Shown here in pieces: positions 44,371 through 53,313 of a DNA stretch of 64,000 bases (its first letter is position 1; each line of letters starts with the position of its first letter). Location: positions 62,001 through 126,000 of the forward strand of contig NZ_AP025285.1 of assembly GCF_023168405.1 (NCBI RefSeq), written 5' to 3'. The notes below the pieces were generated by a model. That model was not told where the DNA came from. It searched no databases and saw only the letters and a program-made list of their open reading frames with translations. The position numbers were made by a program, and so were the translations under genes. This DNA comes from Leptogranulimonas caecicola (GTDB lineage Bacteria; Actinomycetota; Coriobacteriia; Coriobacteriales; Atopobiaceae).

Positions 44371-44658
44371 ATGGCTATCAAGAAGATTATGTGCGCTTGC
44401 GGCTCCGGCCTGGGCTCCAGTCTCATGGTGCAGATGAACATCGACGATGTCCTGCGCGATCTTGGCAAGACCGACGTCTCCGTGGATCACACCACCATCT
44501 CTGACGTGGTCCCCGGCGCTGCCGACCTGTTTGTCATTGGCCGCGACCTCGAGAACTTTGTCACCGACATCCCCGAGGAGCAGAAGGTCATCCTGGTCAA
44601 CATCGTTGACAAGGACGAGCTCAAGACCAAGCTCCAGGAGAAGTTCGACGCCGAGTAG
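44371..44658 (+). CDS. PTS EIIB component, ascorbate type
   Basis: A 95-aa EIIB with the phospho-Cys loop near the N-terminus (MCACGSGLGSSLMVQMN). ATG at 44371 follows GAAAGGATCC. The order EIIA-EIIC-EIIB on one strand marks one transporter. A terminator at 44747-44775 separates it from the transketolase genes. Confidence 0.92.
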   Translation: MAIKKIMCACGSGLGSSLMVQMNIDDVLRDLGKTDVSVDHTTISDVVPGAADLFVIGRDLENFVTDIPEEQKVILVNIVDKDELKTKLQEKFDAE

Positions 44659-44746
44659 GCGCTTGGCCCACTCGCGCCCAGGGGCTCGAGAGAAGCCCCT
44701 GGATTTCTCCGCCCTGCCTGCGTAGGCGGAACTATAGCTCTCTTGT

Positions 44747-44775
44747 GGCGGGCACCTTTGCGGGCCCGCCTTTTT
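44747..44775 (+). terminator. terminator after the EIIB gene
   Basis: GGCGGGC (44747-44753) and GCCCGCC (44764-44770), then TTTTT. Confidence 0.8.
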
Positions 44776-44828
44776 CTAAGCGTTCAATTACGCAACCATG
44801 AACTCAATCACTGATGAAAGGAGCAAGG

Positions 44829-45680
44829 ATGCAGGAACAGGAGCTGAAATCCATTCAGCTGCTCGCCACCAAGATTCGTCGTGACGTCATGCAGATGCTG
44901 CTTCCCTTAGGATCCGGTCACCTGGGAGGCTCGTACTCCATCGCCGACCTCATGGCCCTGCTCTACGGCAAGGTTTTGAAGGTGGACCCGTCCAATCCTC
45001 GCTGGGAGGATCGCGACCGCGTCGTTTTGTCTAAGGGCCACGCCGGTCCCGCCTGGTATGCCGCTCTGGCCGAGACCGGCTTCTTCGACCGCGACATGCT
45101 CATGACCCTCAACCAGGGCCACACCGATCTCCCCAGCCACCCCGACCGCCTGAAGACCCCCGGCGTCGACATGACCACCGGCTCTTTGGGCCAGGGTTGC
45201 TCCACCGCTGCCGGCATCGCCTATGCCCAGCGTCTCAAGGGCACCGACACCTACACCTACCTTATCGTGGGCGACGGCGAGCTCAACGAGGGCCAGTGCT
45301 GGGAGGCGTTCGAGTTCATCGCTGCCAACCGCTTGAACCGCTGCATCGTCATCATCGACGACAACAAGAAGCAGCTGGACGGTTACACCAAGGATGTGCT
45401 CAACCCCTTCGACATCTCTCAGAAGATGCGCGCCTTTGGCTTCTACACCCAGACCGTCAACGGCCAGGACGTCGAGGCCCTGGACGCCGCCATCACCGAG
45501 GCCAAGCACCACGAGGACTCTGCTGTGGCTATCGTCATGGACACCGTCAAGGGCGCCGGCGTACCGTACTTCGAGCAGCTCATGAGCAATCACTCTCCCA
45601 AGTTCGACGCTCCTGCCAAGGCTGCTGCCGAGGAAGCCATCGCTCAGTTCACCGCAATCATCGAGGGGAGTGAAGCCTAA
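44829..45680 (+). CDS. transketolase, N-terminal subunit
   Basis: A 283-aa thiamine-diphosphate-binding half of a split transketolase, with SGHLGGSYSIADLMALLYG, LSKGHAGPAWYAAL and the TPP motif GDGELNEGQCWEAF. It works with the C-terminal half encoded directly after it. ATG at 44829 follows AAAGGAGCAAGG. Beside a PTS, deoC and an aldolase it probably serves one sugar's catabolism rather than general pentose-phosphate metabolism. Confidence 0.92.
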   Translation: MQEQELKSIQLLATKIRRDVMQMLLPLGSGHLGGSYSIADLMALLYGKVLKVDPSNPRWEDRDRVVLSKGHAGPAWYAALAETGFFDRDMLMTLNQGHTDLPSHPDRLKTPGVDMTTGSLGQGCSTAAGIAYAQRLKGTDTYTYLIVGDGELNEGQCWEAFEFIAANRLNRCIVIIDDNKKQLDGYTKDVLNPFDISQKMRAFGFYTQTVNGQDVEALDAAITEAKHHEDSAVAIVMDTVKGAGVPYFEQLMSNHSPKFDAPAKAAAEEAIAQFTAIIEGSEA

Positions 45681-46643
45681 ATGTTCCAGCTCGCTCAAGA
45701 CCGTTCCCAGATGGGCACCGAGCTGCGCGCCGTCGTAGTCTCGACCCTGCAGGACCTCATGAAGGAGAACGACCGCGTCGTGGCTTTGGAGGCAGACCTG
45801 GGTGGCGCTTCCGGCTTCACCAAGATCCAGGCTTCCAATCCTGACCGCTTCGTGCAATGCGGCATCGCCGAGGCCGACATGATGGGCATCGCCGCCGGCA
45901 TGTCTTCTGAAGGCTTCATCCCCTTCACCCACACCTTTGGCCCCTTCGCCACCCGCCGCTGCTTTGACCAGGTGTTCCTTTCGGGCGCTTACGCCGGCAA
46001 CACCATCAACATCTACGGCTCCGACCCCGGCTTTGCCGTAGCCACCAATGGCGGCACCCACACCACCTACGAGGACATGGGCCTCATGCGCACCATCCCT
46101 GGCGCCGTGGTGTGCGACGCAGCCGACGCCACCCAGATGGAGTGGATCATCCGCGCCTTTGCAAACCTTGGCGCCGGCGTGCACTATGTCCGCGGCAACC
46201 GCAAGGCCGTCCGCGAGGTCTACGCCCCCGGCTCCACCTTCGAGATGGGTAAGGGCAACGTGCTGCGCTCCGGCTCCGACGTGCTCATCATCGCCGCCGG
46301 CCAGCTGGTGTCCGACGCTCTGGACGCCGCTGAGACCCTGGAGGCTCAGGGCATTTCCTGCGAGGTCATCGACATGTTCTGCGTCAAGCCTCTGGACGTC
46401 GACCTGGTGGTCTCCGAGACCGCCGGCAAGAAGTGCGTGGTCACCTTCGAGAACCACGGCGTCATCGGCGGTCTGGGCTCTGCAGTGGCCGAGGTCCTTG
46501 CCGAGAAGAACCTGGGCGTGCCTCTGGTGCGCCACGGTGTCGTCGAGCGCTTTGGTCAGGTGGGCCCCGCCTCCTTCCTCCAGAAGGAGTATCACCTCAC
46601 CGCCGACGACCTGGTGAACACCGTCACCGAGGCTTTGGCCTAG
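45681..46643 (+). CDS. transketolase, C-terminal subunit
   Basis: A 320-aa partner of the preceding gene: pyrimidine-binding domain (VVALEADLGGASGF, CGIAEADMMGIAAGMSSEGF) and the C-terminal transketolase domain (VTFENHGVIGGLGSAVAEVL). The ATG follows the previous TAA with no gap, so the two halves are translationally coupled, giving equal amounts. A DXPS-like activity is less likely given the split-gene arrangement. Confidence 0.92.
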   Translation: MFQLAQDRSQMGTELRAVVVSTLQDLMKENDRVVALEADLGGASGFTKIQASNPDRFVQCGIAEADMMGIAAGMSSEGFIPFTHTFGPFATRRCFDQVFLSGAYAGNTINIYGSDPGFAVATNGGTHTTYEDMGLMRTIPGAVVCDAADATQMEWIIRAFANLGAGVHYVRGNRKAVREVYAPGSTFEMGKGNVLRSGSDVLIIAAGQLVSDALDAAETLEAQGISCEVIDMFCVKPLDVDLVVSETAGKKCVVTFENHGVIGGLGSAVAEVLAEKNLGVPLVRHGVVERFGQVGPASFLQKEYHLTADDLVNTVTEALA

Positions 46644-46858
46644 AGGCTTTAAACAGCCTCTGCCCTAAAGGCTTTGGCCTAAAGGGCTGCGGCTCAAAGG
46701 CGCCTTGTCTCTGCGGCCCTCTTGGCCGCCCCTCGCTCTTGGAGTCCTGTCGCGCCGGTTCAGGCACCGAGCGCCGTTGGCGCGGCAGGGCCTCTGGAGC
46801 TTCCCGGCAACCCATCGGGAGGGCTCTCACATCATTCTTTTAAAGGAGATCTTGTTCC

Positions 46859-47500
46859 ATGAAACTCAACGGGCTTATCGACCACACCATCCTGAAGGCC
46901 ACTGCTACCCGTGCCGACATCGAGCGTCTCTGCGATGAGGCCATCGAGCACAACTTCGCTTCTGTGTGCGTCAACACCTGCTGGGTGCCCCTGTGCGCCG
47001 AGCGCCTGGCCAACTCCGAGGTAGAGGTCTGCTGCGTAGTGGGCTTCCCCCTGGGCGCCATGGCCACCGATCCCAAGGCTTACGAGGCTCGTTGGGCCGT
47101 GGATAACGGAGCCGACGAGGTGGACATGGTCCTCAACGTGGGCTGGCTTTTGGCCGGCGAGGACGACGCCGTGCGCGCCGACATCGCTGCGGTAGTCGAG
47201 GCTGCCCAGGGTCGCTGCGTCAAGGTGATCCTGGAGACCTGCTACCTCAACGACGAGCAGATCGAGCGCGCCTGCCGCCTCTCCGTCGAGGCGCATGCCA
47301 CCTTCGTCAAGACCAGCACCGGCTTTGGCACCGGCGGCGCCACCGTGCATGACGTGGCCCTCATGACCAAGGCCGTCAACGGCGCTGCCAAGGTAAAGGC
47401 TTCCGGTGGCATCCACACCGCCGAGGAGGCTGCCGCCATGGTCGAGGCTGGCGCCGACCGCATTGGCACCAGCTCTGGCATTGCCATCGTTGCCGAGTAG
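46859..47500 (+). CDS. deoC: deoxyribose-phosphate aldolase
   Basis: A 213-aa class I aldolase with IDHTILKA, ASVCVNTCWVP, VGFPLG, DEVDMVLNVGWLLAG, VILETCYL and the Schiff-base segment FVKTSTGFGTGGAT. DeoC cleaves 2-deoxyribose-5-phosphate to acetaldehyde and glyceraldehyde-3-phosphate. ATG follows AAAGGAG. In this operon-like group it may act on a related phosphorylated sugar. The 215-base gap before it contains short AAAGGCTTTGGCCT-type tandem repeats. Confidence 0.93.
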   Translation: MKLNGLIDHTILKATATRADIERLCDEAIEHNFASVCVNTCWVPLCAERLANSEVEVCCVVGFPLGAMATDPKAYEARWAVDNGADEVDMVLNVGWLLAGEDDAVRADIAAVVEAAQGRCVKVILETCYLNDEQIERACRLSVEAHATFVKTSTGFGTGGATVHDVALMTKAVNGAAKVKASGGIHTAEEAAAMVEAGADRIGTSSGIAIVAE

Positions 47501-47580
47501 CGCGCACCTCAAAAAGCGCGCGATACTCGCTCTTCACACGCTTACATCCCACTGGCTGACCACCCAGAAAGGAATCACCC

Positions 47581-48249
47581 ATGAAGTTCTTCATCGACAC
47601 CGCCGACCTCGCAGAGATCAAGACCGCCTACTCCTGGGGCTGCGTGGCAGGGGTCACCACCAACCCCTCCCTCTACGCCAAGACCGGCGGCAAGCTGGCC
47701 GACTTCGAGGCCCACATGGTAAAGATCGCCGAGGCCTGCCCCGACGTTCCGGTCTCTGCCGAGTCCACCGCCACCACCACCGAGGACATGGTGGCAGGGG
47801 GTCTGCGCCTGGCAGCCCTTGCCCCCAACATCGTGGTGAAGCTTCCCATCTGCGCTGAGTCTTTGGCCGCCACCAAGGAGCTCAAGAAGCACGGCGTCAA
47901 CGTCAACATGACCCTCATCTTCACCGTGCCCCAGGCCTTGATGGCCTGCTCTGCCGGCGCCCGCTATGTCTCCCCCTTCGTGGGCCGCTTCGACGACATC
48001 GCAGAAGACGGCATAGAGCAGCTGGCAAACATCGTGACCGCCGTGAAGAACTACTACGGCCCCGAGCACACCGAGATCATCGCCGCCTCTCTTCGCACCC
48101 CCAACCACGTGACCCAGGCGGCCCTCCTGGGTGCAGACATCGCCACGGTGCCTTTCGCCGCCATGGAGAAGTGCCTGCACCATCCTCTGACCGACCGCGG
48201 CCTGGCCGCCTTCGAGGCCGACTGGAAGAAGGTCACCTCCGCCCAGTAA
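47581..48249 (+). CDS. transaldolase-like / fructose-6-phosphate aldolase family protein
   Basis: A 222-aa protein of the small TalC/FSA family: FIDTADLAEIKTAYSWGCVAGVTTNPSL at the N-terminus, VVKLPI with the Schiff-base Lys (about 86), and YVSPFVGRFDDI. It follows deoC after 80 bases with ribosome site AAAGGAA. It is more distant from the two FSA-like proteins at 57263 and 60623 than those are from each other and, by its SPFVGR segment, is closer to true transaldolases. The donor substrate is uncertain. Confidence 0.88.
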   Translation: MKFFIDTADLAEIKTAYSWGCVAGVTTNPSLYAKTGGKLADFEAHMVKIAEACPDVPVSAESTATTTEDMVAGGLRLAALAPNIVVKLPICAESLAATKELKKHGVNVNMTLIFTVPQALMACSAGARYVSPFVGRFDDIAEDGIEQLANIVTAVKNYYGPEHTEIIAASLRTPNHVTQAALLGADIATVPFAAMEKCLHHPLTDRGLAAFEADWKKVTSAQ

Positions 48250-48323
48250 GGCGTACCCTTCGCGATCTCAGCGCCTCCAAGGCGCCCCAGCGCTCCCTGG
48301 CGCTTCCAACCTAAGGCATCGCT

Positions 48324-48368
48324 GCTCGCCCCCCTTAAGGCCTCCGGCTTTAAGGGGGGCGAGCTTTT
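48324..48368 (+). terminator. terminator of the PTS-transketolase group
   Basis: GCTCGCCCCCCTTAA (48324-48338) and its exact complement (48350-48364) form a 15-bp stem; TTTTCTCGGCA follows, carrying the recurrent word. Confidence 0.92.
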
Positions 48369-48469
48369 CTCGGCAACGGGAGTATCTTAGGGGTGTCTGG
48401 CGGCTTCTCAACATAGCGCCTTAGAAAAGCCGCTTCGCAAAACCCTGCTAAAAAGCTACGCCCACCTAT

Positions 48470-48664
48470 CCCGCTACATCTCGGGGTGTAGCGGGCTTTT
48501 AGGAGGCACCCGGACATACCCCAGGGGTGTTACTGGATGGTTGGCAAAATACCTCTAGGGTGTAGCCGGTTTTGCGTGAATGTGGGCGCGTTTTCGCGGT
48601 TACACCATGGTGGTGTAACCGGGTGTCCCAAAAAACGCAGTCATACCCAGGTGGTGTGACCGGG
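48470..48664. repeat. cluster of five related palindromes, family D
   Basis: Five degenerate copies of a TACACC/GGTGTA palindrome lie 35-60 bases apart: 48470-48495 (CCCGCTACA ... TGTAGCGGG), 48508-48536, 48545-48574 (CAAAAtACC ... GGTTTTG), 48597-48621 (perfect, arms CGGTTACACCA) and 48642-48664. They fill the gap between convergent transcription units; no gene is present. Confidence 0.85.
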
Positions 48665-48729
48665 TAGCTGTCGGGATCCTAAGTGCGCACCCAACGTATT
48701 CCGCGCGAGCCGCCCAGCGTTACAACAGC

Positions 48730-50004
48730 TCAGTATCCCAACCCTTGGAGCACGAACATCACAATGGTGAGGATGATGATGACCGCAATGGTGGCCCAGG
48801 TGATGGCGGTCCAGAGGTGGCCGTTGACGTAGCGGCCCATGATGCGCTTGTCGGACGCGATGATTACCATGTAGATCATGAGCACGGGCAACAGCACGCC
48901 GTTGACCACCTGGGCGGCCATCATGATGCCAAAGAGATCAATGTGGGGGATGAGCACCACTCCGGCGGAGAGCACGATGATGGCGGTGATGATGCCGCGG
49001 TAGACGGGGGCCTCGCTCCAACCGTGGTCGGCACCGTGCTCCCAGCCAAAGGCTTCGCAGATGGCGCTGGAAGTGATGCCGGGAAGCACCGCGGCGGCCA
49101 GCAGAGAAGCGCCTACCAAACCCAAGCCAAAGAGGCGCTCGGCGTAGGGGCCTGCGATGGGGGCAAGCGCCTGGGCGGCCTGGGCGGCGTCATCCACTGC
49201 TACCCCCGCAGGGTGCAGCGTCACGCCGGTGGCCATGATGATGAACCATGAAATGATCGACGCCAGGATGGCGCCGGTGGCGGTGTCGATGCGCTGGTAG
49301 GGGATCTCGTCGGCGCCTACATTTTTGTCGACCACGTTGGACTCGGCCAAGAAGATCATCCAGGGCGCGATGGTGGTGCCGATGTTTGCCACCAGCAGGC
49401 TCAGGTATTCGGGCGTGGGGGTGATGCGCGGGATGACGGTGGCGTTCAGGGCGTCGGCCCAGTTGGGCTGCACCATAAATCCTGCGACCACATAGGCGAT
49501 GAACACGCAGCATATGGCCAAAAGCACTTTTTCGATGCGCTTGTAGCTGCCGCTCATGGTGAGCAGCCAGATGACGATGGCGGCGATGGGCACCGAGATG
49601 GGCGCTGGAATGCCAAAGAGCGACATGCCAGAGGCGATGCCTGCGAACTCGGAGAGGGTCACCATGGTGTTGGAGACCAGCAGGGCCAGCATTGCGAATG
49701 CCGATAAGCGCACCCCAAATTGCTCGCGAATCAAGCTGGCGAAGCCCTTGCCGGTGACACAGCCCATGCGGGCAGCTGTCTCTTGGACCACGATCATCAA
49801 GAATCCCATGATGGGCACGGTCCACAGCTGGCCAAAGCCAAAGAGCGCGCCGGCGTTGGAGTAGGTGGCGATGCCGCCGGCGTCGGTGCCGGAGAGGGCG
49901 GCGATGAGGCCCGGGCCCATGGCGGCAAGCACCGTGAGCAGGCGCATCTTGCGCTTTTGAGCAGGGGCTTGCGGGGTAGTGGGGGTGTTCTTCTCGGTAG
50001 CCAT
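48730..50004 (-). CDS. NRAMP-related transporter, Mg-type (NRMT) candidate
   Basis: A 424-aa member of the SLC11/NRAMP fold with about 11 membrane segments. The transition-metal site is altered: in helix 1 the canonical DPGN reads DAGG, and in helix 6 the canonical MPH reads APW, so the coordinating Asn and Met are Gly and Ala. These are the changes I recall for the magnesium-transporting NRMT branch described from Eggerthella lenta. The stop of an MgtE-like gene is only two bases upstream, giving a Mg-linked operon. A Mn or Fe importer is the alternative but lacks the key Met. Confidence 0.82.
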   Translation of the reverse strand: MATEKNTPTTPQAPAQKRKMRLLTVLAAMGPGLIAALSGTDAGGIATYSNAGALFGFGQLWTVPIMGFLMIVVQETAARMGCVTGKGFASLIREQFGVRLSAFAMLALLVSNTMVTLSEFAGIASGMSLFGIPAPISVPIAAIVIWLLTMSGSYKRIEKVLLAICCVFIAYVVAGFMVQPNWADALNATVIPRITPTPEYLSLLVANIGTTIAPWMIFLAESNVVDKNVGADEIPYQRIDTATGAILASIISWFIIMATGVTLHPAGVAVDDAAQAAQALAPIAGPYAERLFGLGLVGASLLAAAVLPGITSSAICEAFGWEHGADHGWSEAPVYRGIITAIIVLSAGVVLIPHIDLFGIMMAAQVVNGVLLPVLMIYMVIIASDKRIMGRYVNGHLWTAITWATIAVIIILTIVMFVLQGLGY

Positions 50005-50006
50005 AG

Positions 50007-51836
50007 CTAGGCGCCCATCACGAGGGCGGGCAGGCAGATGGCCATGAAGAGCACGATGGACACCGTGAGGGCCAGCAAGCGCAGCGAGAGGCGGGAGACC
50101 TCCTCGCCGTGGGCGTCCTTTTGGCGCAGATAGTGCAGGTAGAGGGGTGCGGTGCCATAGCTGATGAGGGCGGAGCCGGCAGAGGCCCAGAAGCCCGCGC
50201 TCACCGCATCAAGGGCAGCGGTGGGGGCGAACAGGCCGCCTATGCCAATGGCGAGCAGCATGACCAGCGTCAGGTAGACGAGGGCGATGCCCAGGCCACG
50301 GAAGACAAAGGAGCTGGTGGAGGGGGAGTCTTCGTCGTCGGGGTCGAACTCGATGAAGAAGCCGGTGGTGTAGCTCACCATGTCGTCGGCCATGAGGAGA
50401 CAGACGGGCAGCGCCACGGAGGCAGCTAGCGCAGCGGCTTGGATGCCTAGTGCGGAACCCGCAGCGGCCATGGCCACCACGCCGCACACCCAGAAGAAGA
50501 ACCAGAGCTGGTTTCCCAAGAGCCAGCGCAGGTCGTGGGTGGGCTTATCGGTATCGGAGTCGCTTCGGCCGCCGGCCAGCTGCAGGTCTTCCTCGTGCTC
50601 TTCTTCCAGGACGTCTAGAGCGTCGTCCACGGTGACGATGCCCACGATTTGCTGGGTCTCGGTGACCACGGGGATGGCCAGCAGGTTGTACTTGGAGATG
50701 GCCTCGGCGACGTCTTCTTGGTCGTCGTCGGGGTTGGCAGTGATGACGTCGGTCTCCATGATGGCCGAGAGCTGGGTGTCCGGCGATTCCATGAGCAGCG
50801 CGCGCAGGGTGAGCACGCCCAGCAGGCGGCGATCGTCGTCGCACACATAGATATAGTTGACGGTTTCGATGTCGTCCTCGTCCATGGTGCGGATCTTGGC
50901 AATGGCGTCGGCGATGGTGGCCGAAGGTGGCAGCGCCGCGAACTCCGAGGTCATGATGCGGCCAGCGGTATCCTCGCGATAACCCAGCAGCTGGCGGATG
51001 GCCTTCTCCTCCTTGACGCCCATGAGGCGCAGCAGGGTCTCGGCACGCTCGTAGTCCAACTCGCTCACTAGGTCCGCGGCGTCGTCCGGGTCCATCTGGG
51101 AGAGCATGCGCGAAGCCGAGGCCACGTCCATGTCATCCATGATCTCTGCGGCCATGCCGTCGTCGTCCAGCTCGGCCATGGCGTCGGCTGCCTGGGAGTC
51201 GTCCAGCTGGGCAAAGACCTGGCCGCGCAGCCGCGGGTCCAGCTGCTCGATGATGTCCGCGATGTCCGCCGGATGCATGTCGTCCAGGGTTTTATGGGAG
51301 ATGTTGAGCTGCACATCGGAAAGCTCGCGGTCCAGAAGGTCCATATAGCTCCAGGCGATGATCTTCTCGGGAATGTCGTGGCCCAGCGTGTGGGCGATCT
51401 TGGCAACCCCGCGCTCGACGGTGGGGGAGAGGTTGCGCAAGATGCCGCGGGCTCCCACCTCGGCGCCTAACAGGCGCAGCTGGGAGGAGCCGGAGTCCGA
51501 GAGCTTGAGGTCGTTCACGCGCACTACGCGCAGGCCGCGAGTATCAACGATTTGCTTGTTCATGAGGTCGCGGTTGATGAGGACCTCTTCTGGCTGTAGG
51601 TAAGAGAAGCGGATGTCTGTGGAGGGCACCTTAAGGCGCACCGTGTCGCCATCAAAGCTGTCGACATATTTGCGCCAGCTGATCATGAAGGGCGTTTTGC
51701 CGGGGCCCTGAAACGCCAGGGACGTGACCCGGGGGAACACCTCGCCTGTGGCGATGCCCAGGTCGTTCACGACGCCGATGCGCTCGCCCCCTGAATCCAG
51801 AACGGGAATGCCCAGCATCTGAGACAGATAGATCAT
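50007..51836 (-). CDS. MgtE-like protein with MgtE-N and CBS domains and an unusual membrane domain
   Basis: A 609-aa protein. The N-terminal PRC-barrel-like part (LDSGGERIGVVNDLG) is followed by an MgtE_N superhelix (about 190-310, DMHPADIADIIEQLDP, DDAADLVSEL), two CBS domains (about 315-440, GRIMTSEFAALPP, VGIVTVDDALDVLEEE), an acidic linker and about five membrane segments. The last part lacks the recognisable MgtE pore pattern. In MgtE the N and CBS domains sense cytosolic Mg2+. Start at 51836 follows AAAGGAGC. Transcribed with the NRAMP-related gene; it may be the Mg sensor or partner of that transporter. Confidence 0.8.
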   Translation of the reverse strand: MIYLSQMLGIPVLDSGGERIGVVNDLGIATGEVFPRVTSLAFQGPGKTPFMISWRKYVDSFDGDTVRLKVPSTDIRFSYLQPEEVLINRDLMNKQIVDTRGLRVVRVNDLKLSDSGSSQLRLLGAEVGARGILRNLSPTVERGVAKIAHTLGHDIPEKIIAWSYMDLLDRELSDVQLNISHKTLDDMHPADIADIIEQLDPRLRGQVFAQLDDSQAADAMAELDDDGMAAEIMDDMDVASASRMLSQMDPDDAADLVSELDYERAETLLRLMGVKEEKAIRQLLGYREDTAGRIMTSEFAALPPSATIADAIAKIRTMDEDDIETVNYIYVCDDDRRLLGVLTLRALLMESPDTQLSAIMETDVITANPDDDQEDVAEAISKYNLLAIPVVTETQQIVGIVTVDDALDVLEEEHEEDLQLAGGRSDSDTDKPTHDLRWLLGNQLWFFFWVCGVVAMAAAGSALGIQAAALAASVALPVCLLMADDMVSYTTGFFIEFDPDDEDSPSTSSFVFRGLGIALVYLTLVMLLAIGIGGLFAPTAALDAVSAGFWASAGSALISYGTAPLYLHYLRQKDAHGEEVSRLSLRLLALTVSIVLFMAICLPALVMGA

Positions 51837-51990
51837 GAAACTGCTCCTTTGCGCCCGTAGGGGCTGGTAGCGGCGCTGCCTCATGGCAGCCTGTCACACC
51901 CCTGGGGCGCGACCCGCTAAGGAGCCGGTCTCAGGGGTCATCGACTGTGCGGTCGAGGTTTCATCTAAACCCTTTCTCCTTTGATGACCC
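51837..51990 (-). promoter_or_regulatory. structured 5' leader of the MgtE-like/NRAMP operon
   Basis: The minus-strand leader holds several stems: CGAC/GTCG near 51945, an ACCGGC/GCGGGT stem nested in CCCCTG/CAGGGG (about 51897-51940), and GCTGCC-ATGA-GGCAGC near 51880. Position before a Mg operon suggests a metal-responsive riboswitch, but no M-box consensus was recognised by eye. Confidence 0.4.
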
Positions 51991-52268
51991 ACGTTTGCGC
52001 GGCGCCCGATTTGCCAGAGACGTCCGCTAAAGCGTTCCTATTCTACACGCTCTGCCCCTATGTACCCCCTCGGCTACCAGCCAACTCTGCCGACGGGCAC
52101 AACTTTTACCCGCCACTCCCTGCGTGGGGGTTACCCCTGGTCGCACTTTCTCGCGTCCCTGGACTAAACTACGATAAACTCGGATAAACTAATAGTCCTC
52201 GTAGAGCGCCATGCGCCCCTGCAGAACGTGGCATTGCATTGGCCATGCCGCCATTTCGCCCCCTCTGC

Positions 52269-52318
52269 TGCCGAGAAGCCCGCGCCCTCCTGGGCTCGTG
52301 CCCGTGGGCTTCTCGGCG
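52269..52318. repeat. inverted pair of the TGCCGAGAAG variant word, no adjoining gene end
   Basis: TGCCGAGAAG (52269-52278) and CTTCTCGGCG (52309-52318), with GCCC/GGGC inner extension, form a stem-loop. It lies in a divergent promoter gap (mgtE-like on minus, deoR-type on plus), where a terminator is not expected. The rest of 51991-52437 shows no gene. Confidence 0.7.
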
Positions 52319-52437
52319 CTCGCCATTGCTCAAGCCCCTGCCAAGAGCGCCCTTCTCCCTAGAGGTTGCAAGTCCCTGCCAAGAACCCCTCCCGGGGCAG
52401 TAGGCTGCTGCTGCCAGGGATTTTAGAAAGGACTGTC

Positions 52438-53202
52438 ATGTTTTTGAAAGAGCGCCAGGACGCTATCGCAGACCTCATCGCCCTTGAAGGCCGCGTGACC
52501 GTGGGTGAGCTGGCCCAGCTTTTTGGCGTGAGCGACGACTGCATTCGCAAGGACCTCAAAACCTTGGTAGAGCAGGGAAGGGCTCGCAAAGTCTACGGCG
52601 GCGCCATACGGCCGGAGTCGTTGGCCGACCGCATGATCATGAATCGCGTGGATATCCATGAGCCTCAGAAGCGCGCGTTGGCCCAAAAGGCTTACGAATT
52701 GGTGGAGGAGAACTCCACCATCTACCTGGATTGCTCTTCCACCAACCACTATCTGGCGGAGCTTTTGGCCACCGGCCCCAAGCCAGTTCATGTGGCTTCA
52801 AACATGATCGATGTGCTCCAAGTGTTGGCCGGTCGCGATCACCTGCAGGTCACGGGCATTGGCGGCACCGTCTCCGGCGAGCTCAACGGTTTTACAGGCC
52901 CTCAGACCCTGGCCATGCTGGAGCCCCTGCGTTTTGATGCGGCCTTTATGGGAGCGCTGGGAGTGGATCCCAAAACTGGAGATGTGACCACCTTCGATGC
53001 CGATGACGGCATGGTCAAGCGCGCCGTCCTTGCTCGCTGTCAGGCGGCCTACCTGCTCATCGACAGCTCCAAGGTGGGGGCCTGGGGCACGTTTTCCTAC
53101 GCCACTTTGGACTCCTTTGCAGGCATCGTCATGGAACCGGAGGCCAAAGAGACGGCCCGTGGCCAAGTGCTGGCCGAGCTTCAGGCCCCTCTGCTCTGGT
53201 AG
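52438..53202 (+). CDS. DeoR-family transcriptional regulator
   Basis: A 254-aa paralog of the regulator at 40913-41737: helix-turn-helix at about 5-50 (EGRVTVGELAQLFGVSDDCIRKDLKTL), ARKVYGGA hinge, and a sugar-phosphate sensor domain (YLDCSSTNHYLAELL, GFTGPQT, LIDSSKVG). ATG at 52438 follows AGAAAGGA; the longer open frame from 52366 uses TTG. Its likely target is the glycyl radical enzyme operon 660 bases downstream, though a promoter region with repeat E lies between. Confidence 0.9.
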   Translation: MFLKERQDAIADLIALEGRVTVGELAQLFGVSDDCIRKDLKTLVEQGRARKVYGGAIRPESLADRMIMNRVDIHEPQKRALAQKAYELVEENSTIYLDCSSTNHYLAELLATGPKPVHVASNMIDVLQVLAGRDHLQVTGIGGTVSGELNGFTGPQTLAMLEPLRFDAAFMGALGVDPKTGDVTTFDADDGMVKRAVLARCQAAYLLIDSSKVGAWGTFSYATLDSFAGIVMEPEAKETARGQVLAELQAPLLW

Positions 53203-53313
53203 GGGATGCGGCTAGGCGAGGCAGTAAGGAATGCAGCCAAGCGCGGCCGCCAAGGTGCTTTTACCTGCGCGAAGTTGGTAGCCTGAGCTCTCCGCACAGG
53301 TGTCGAATGCGCG

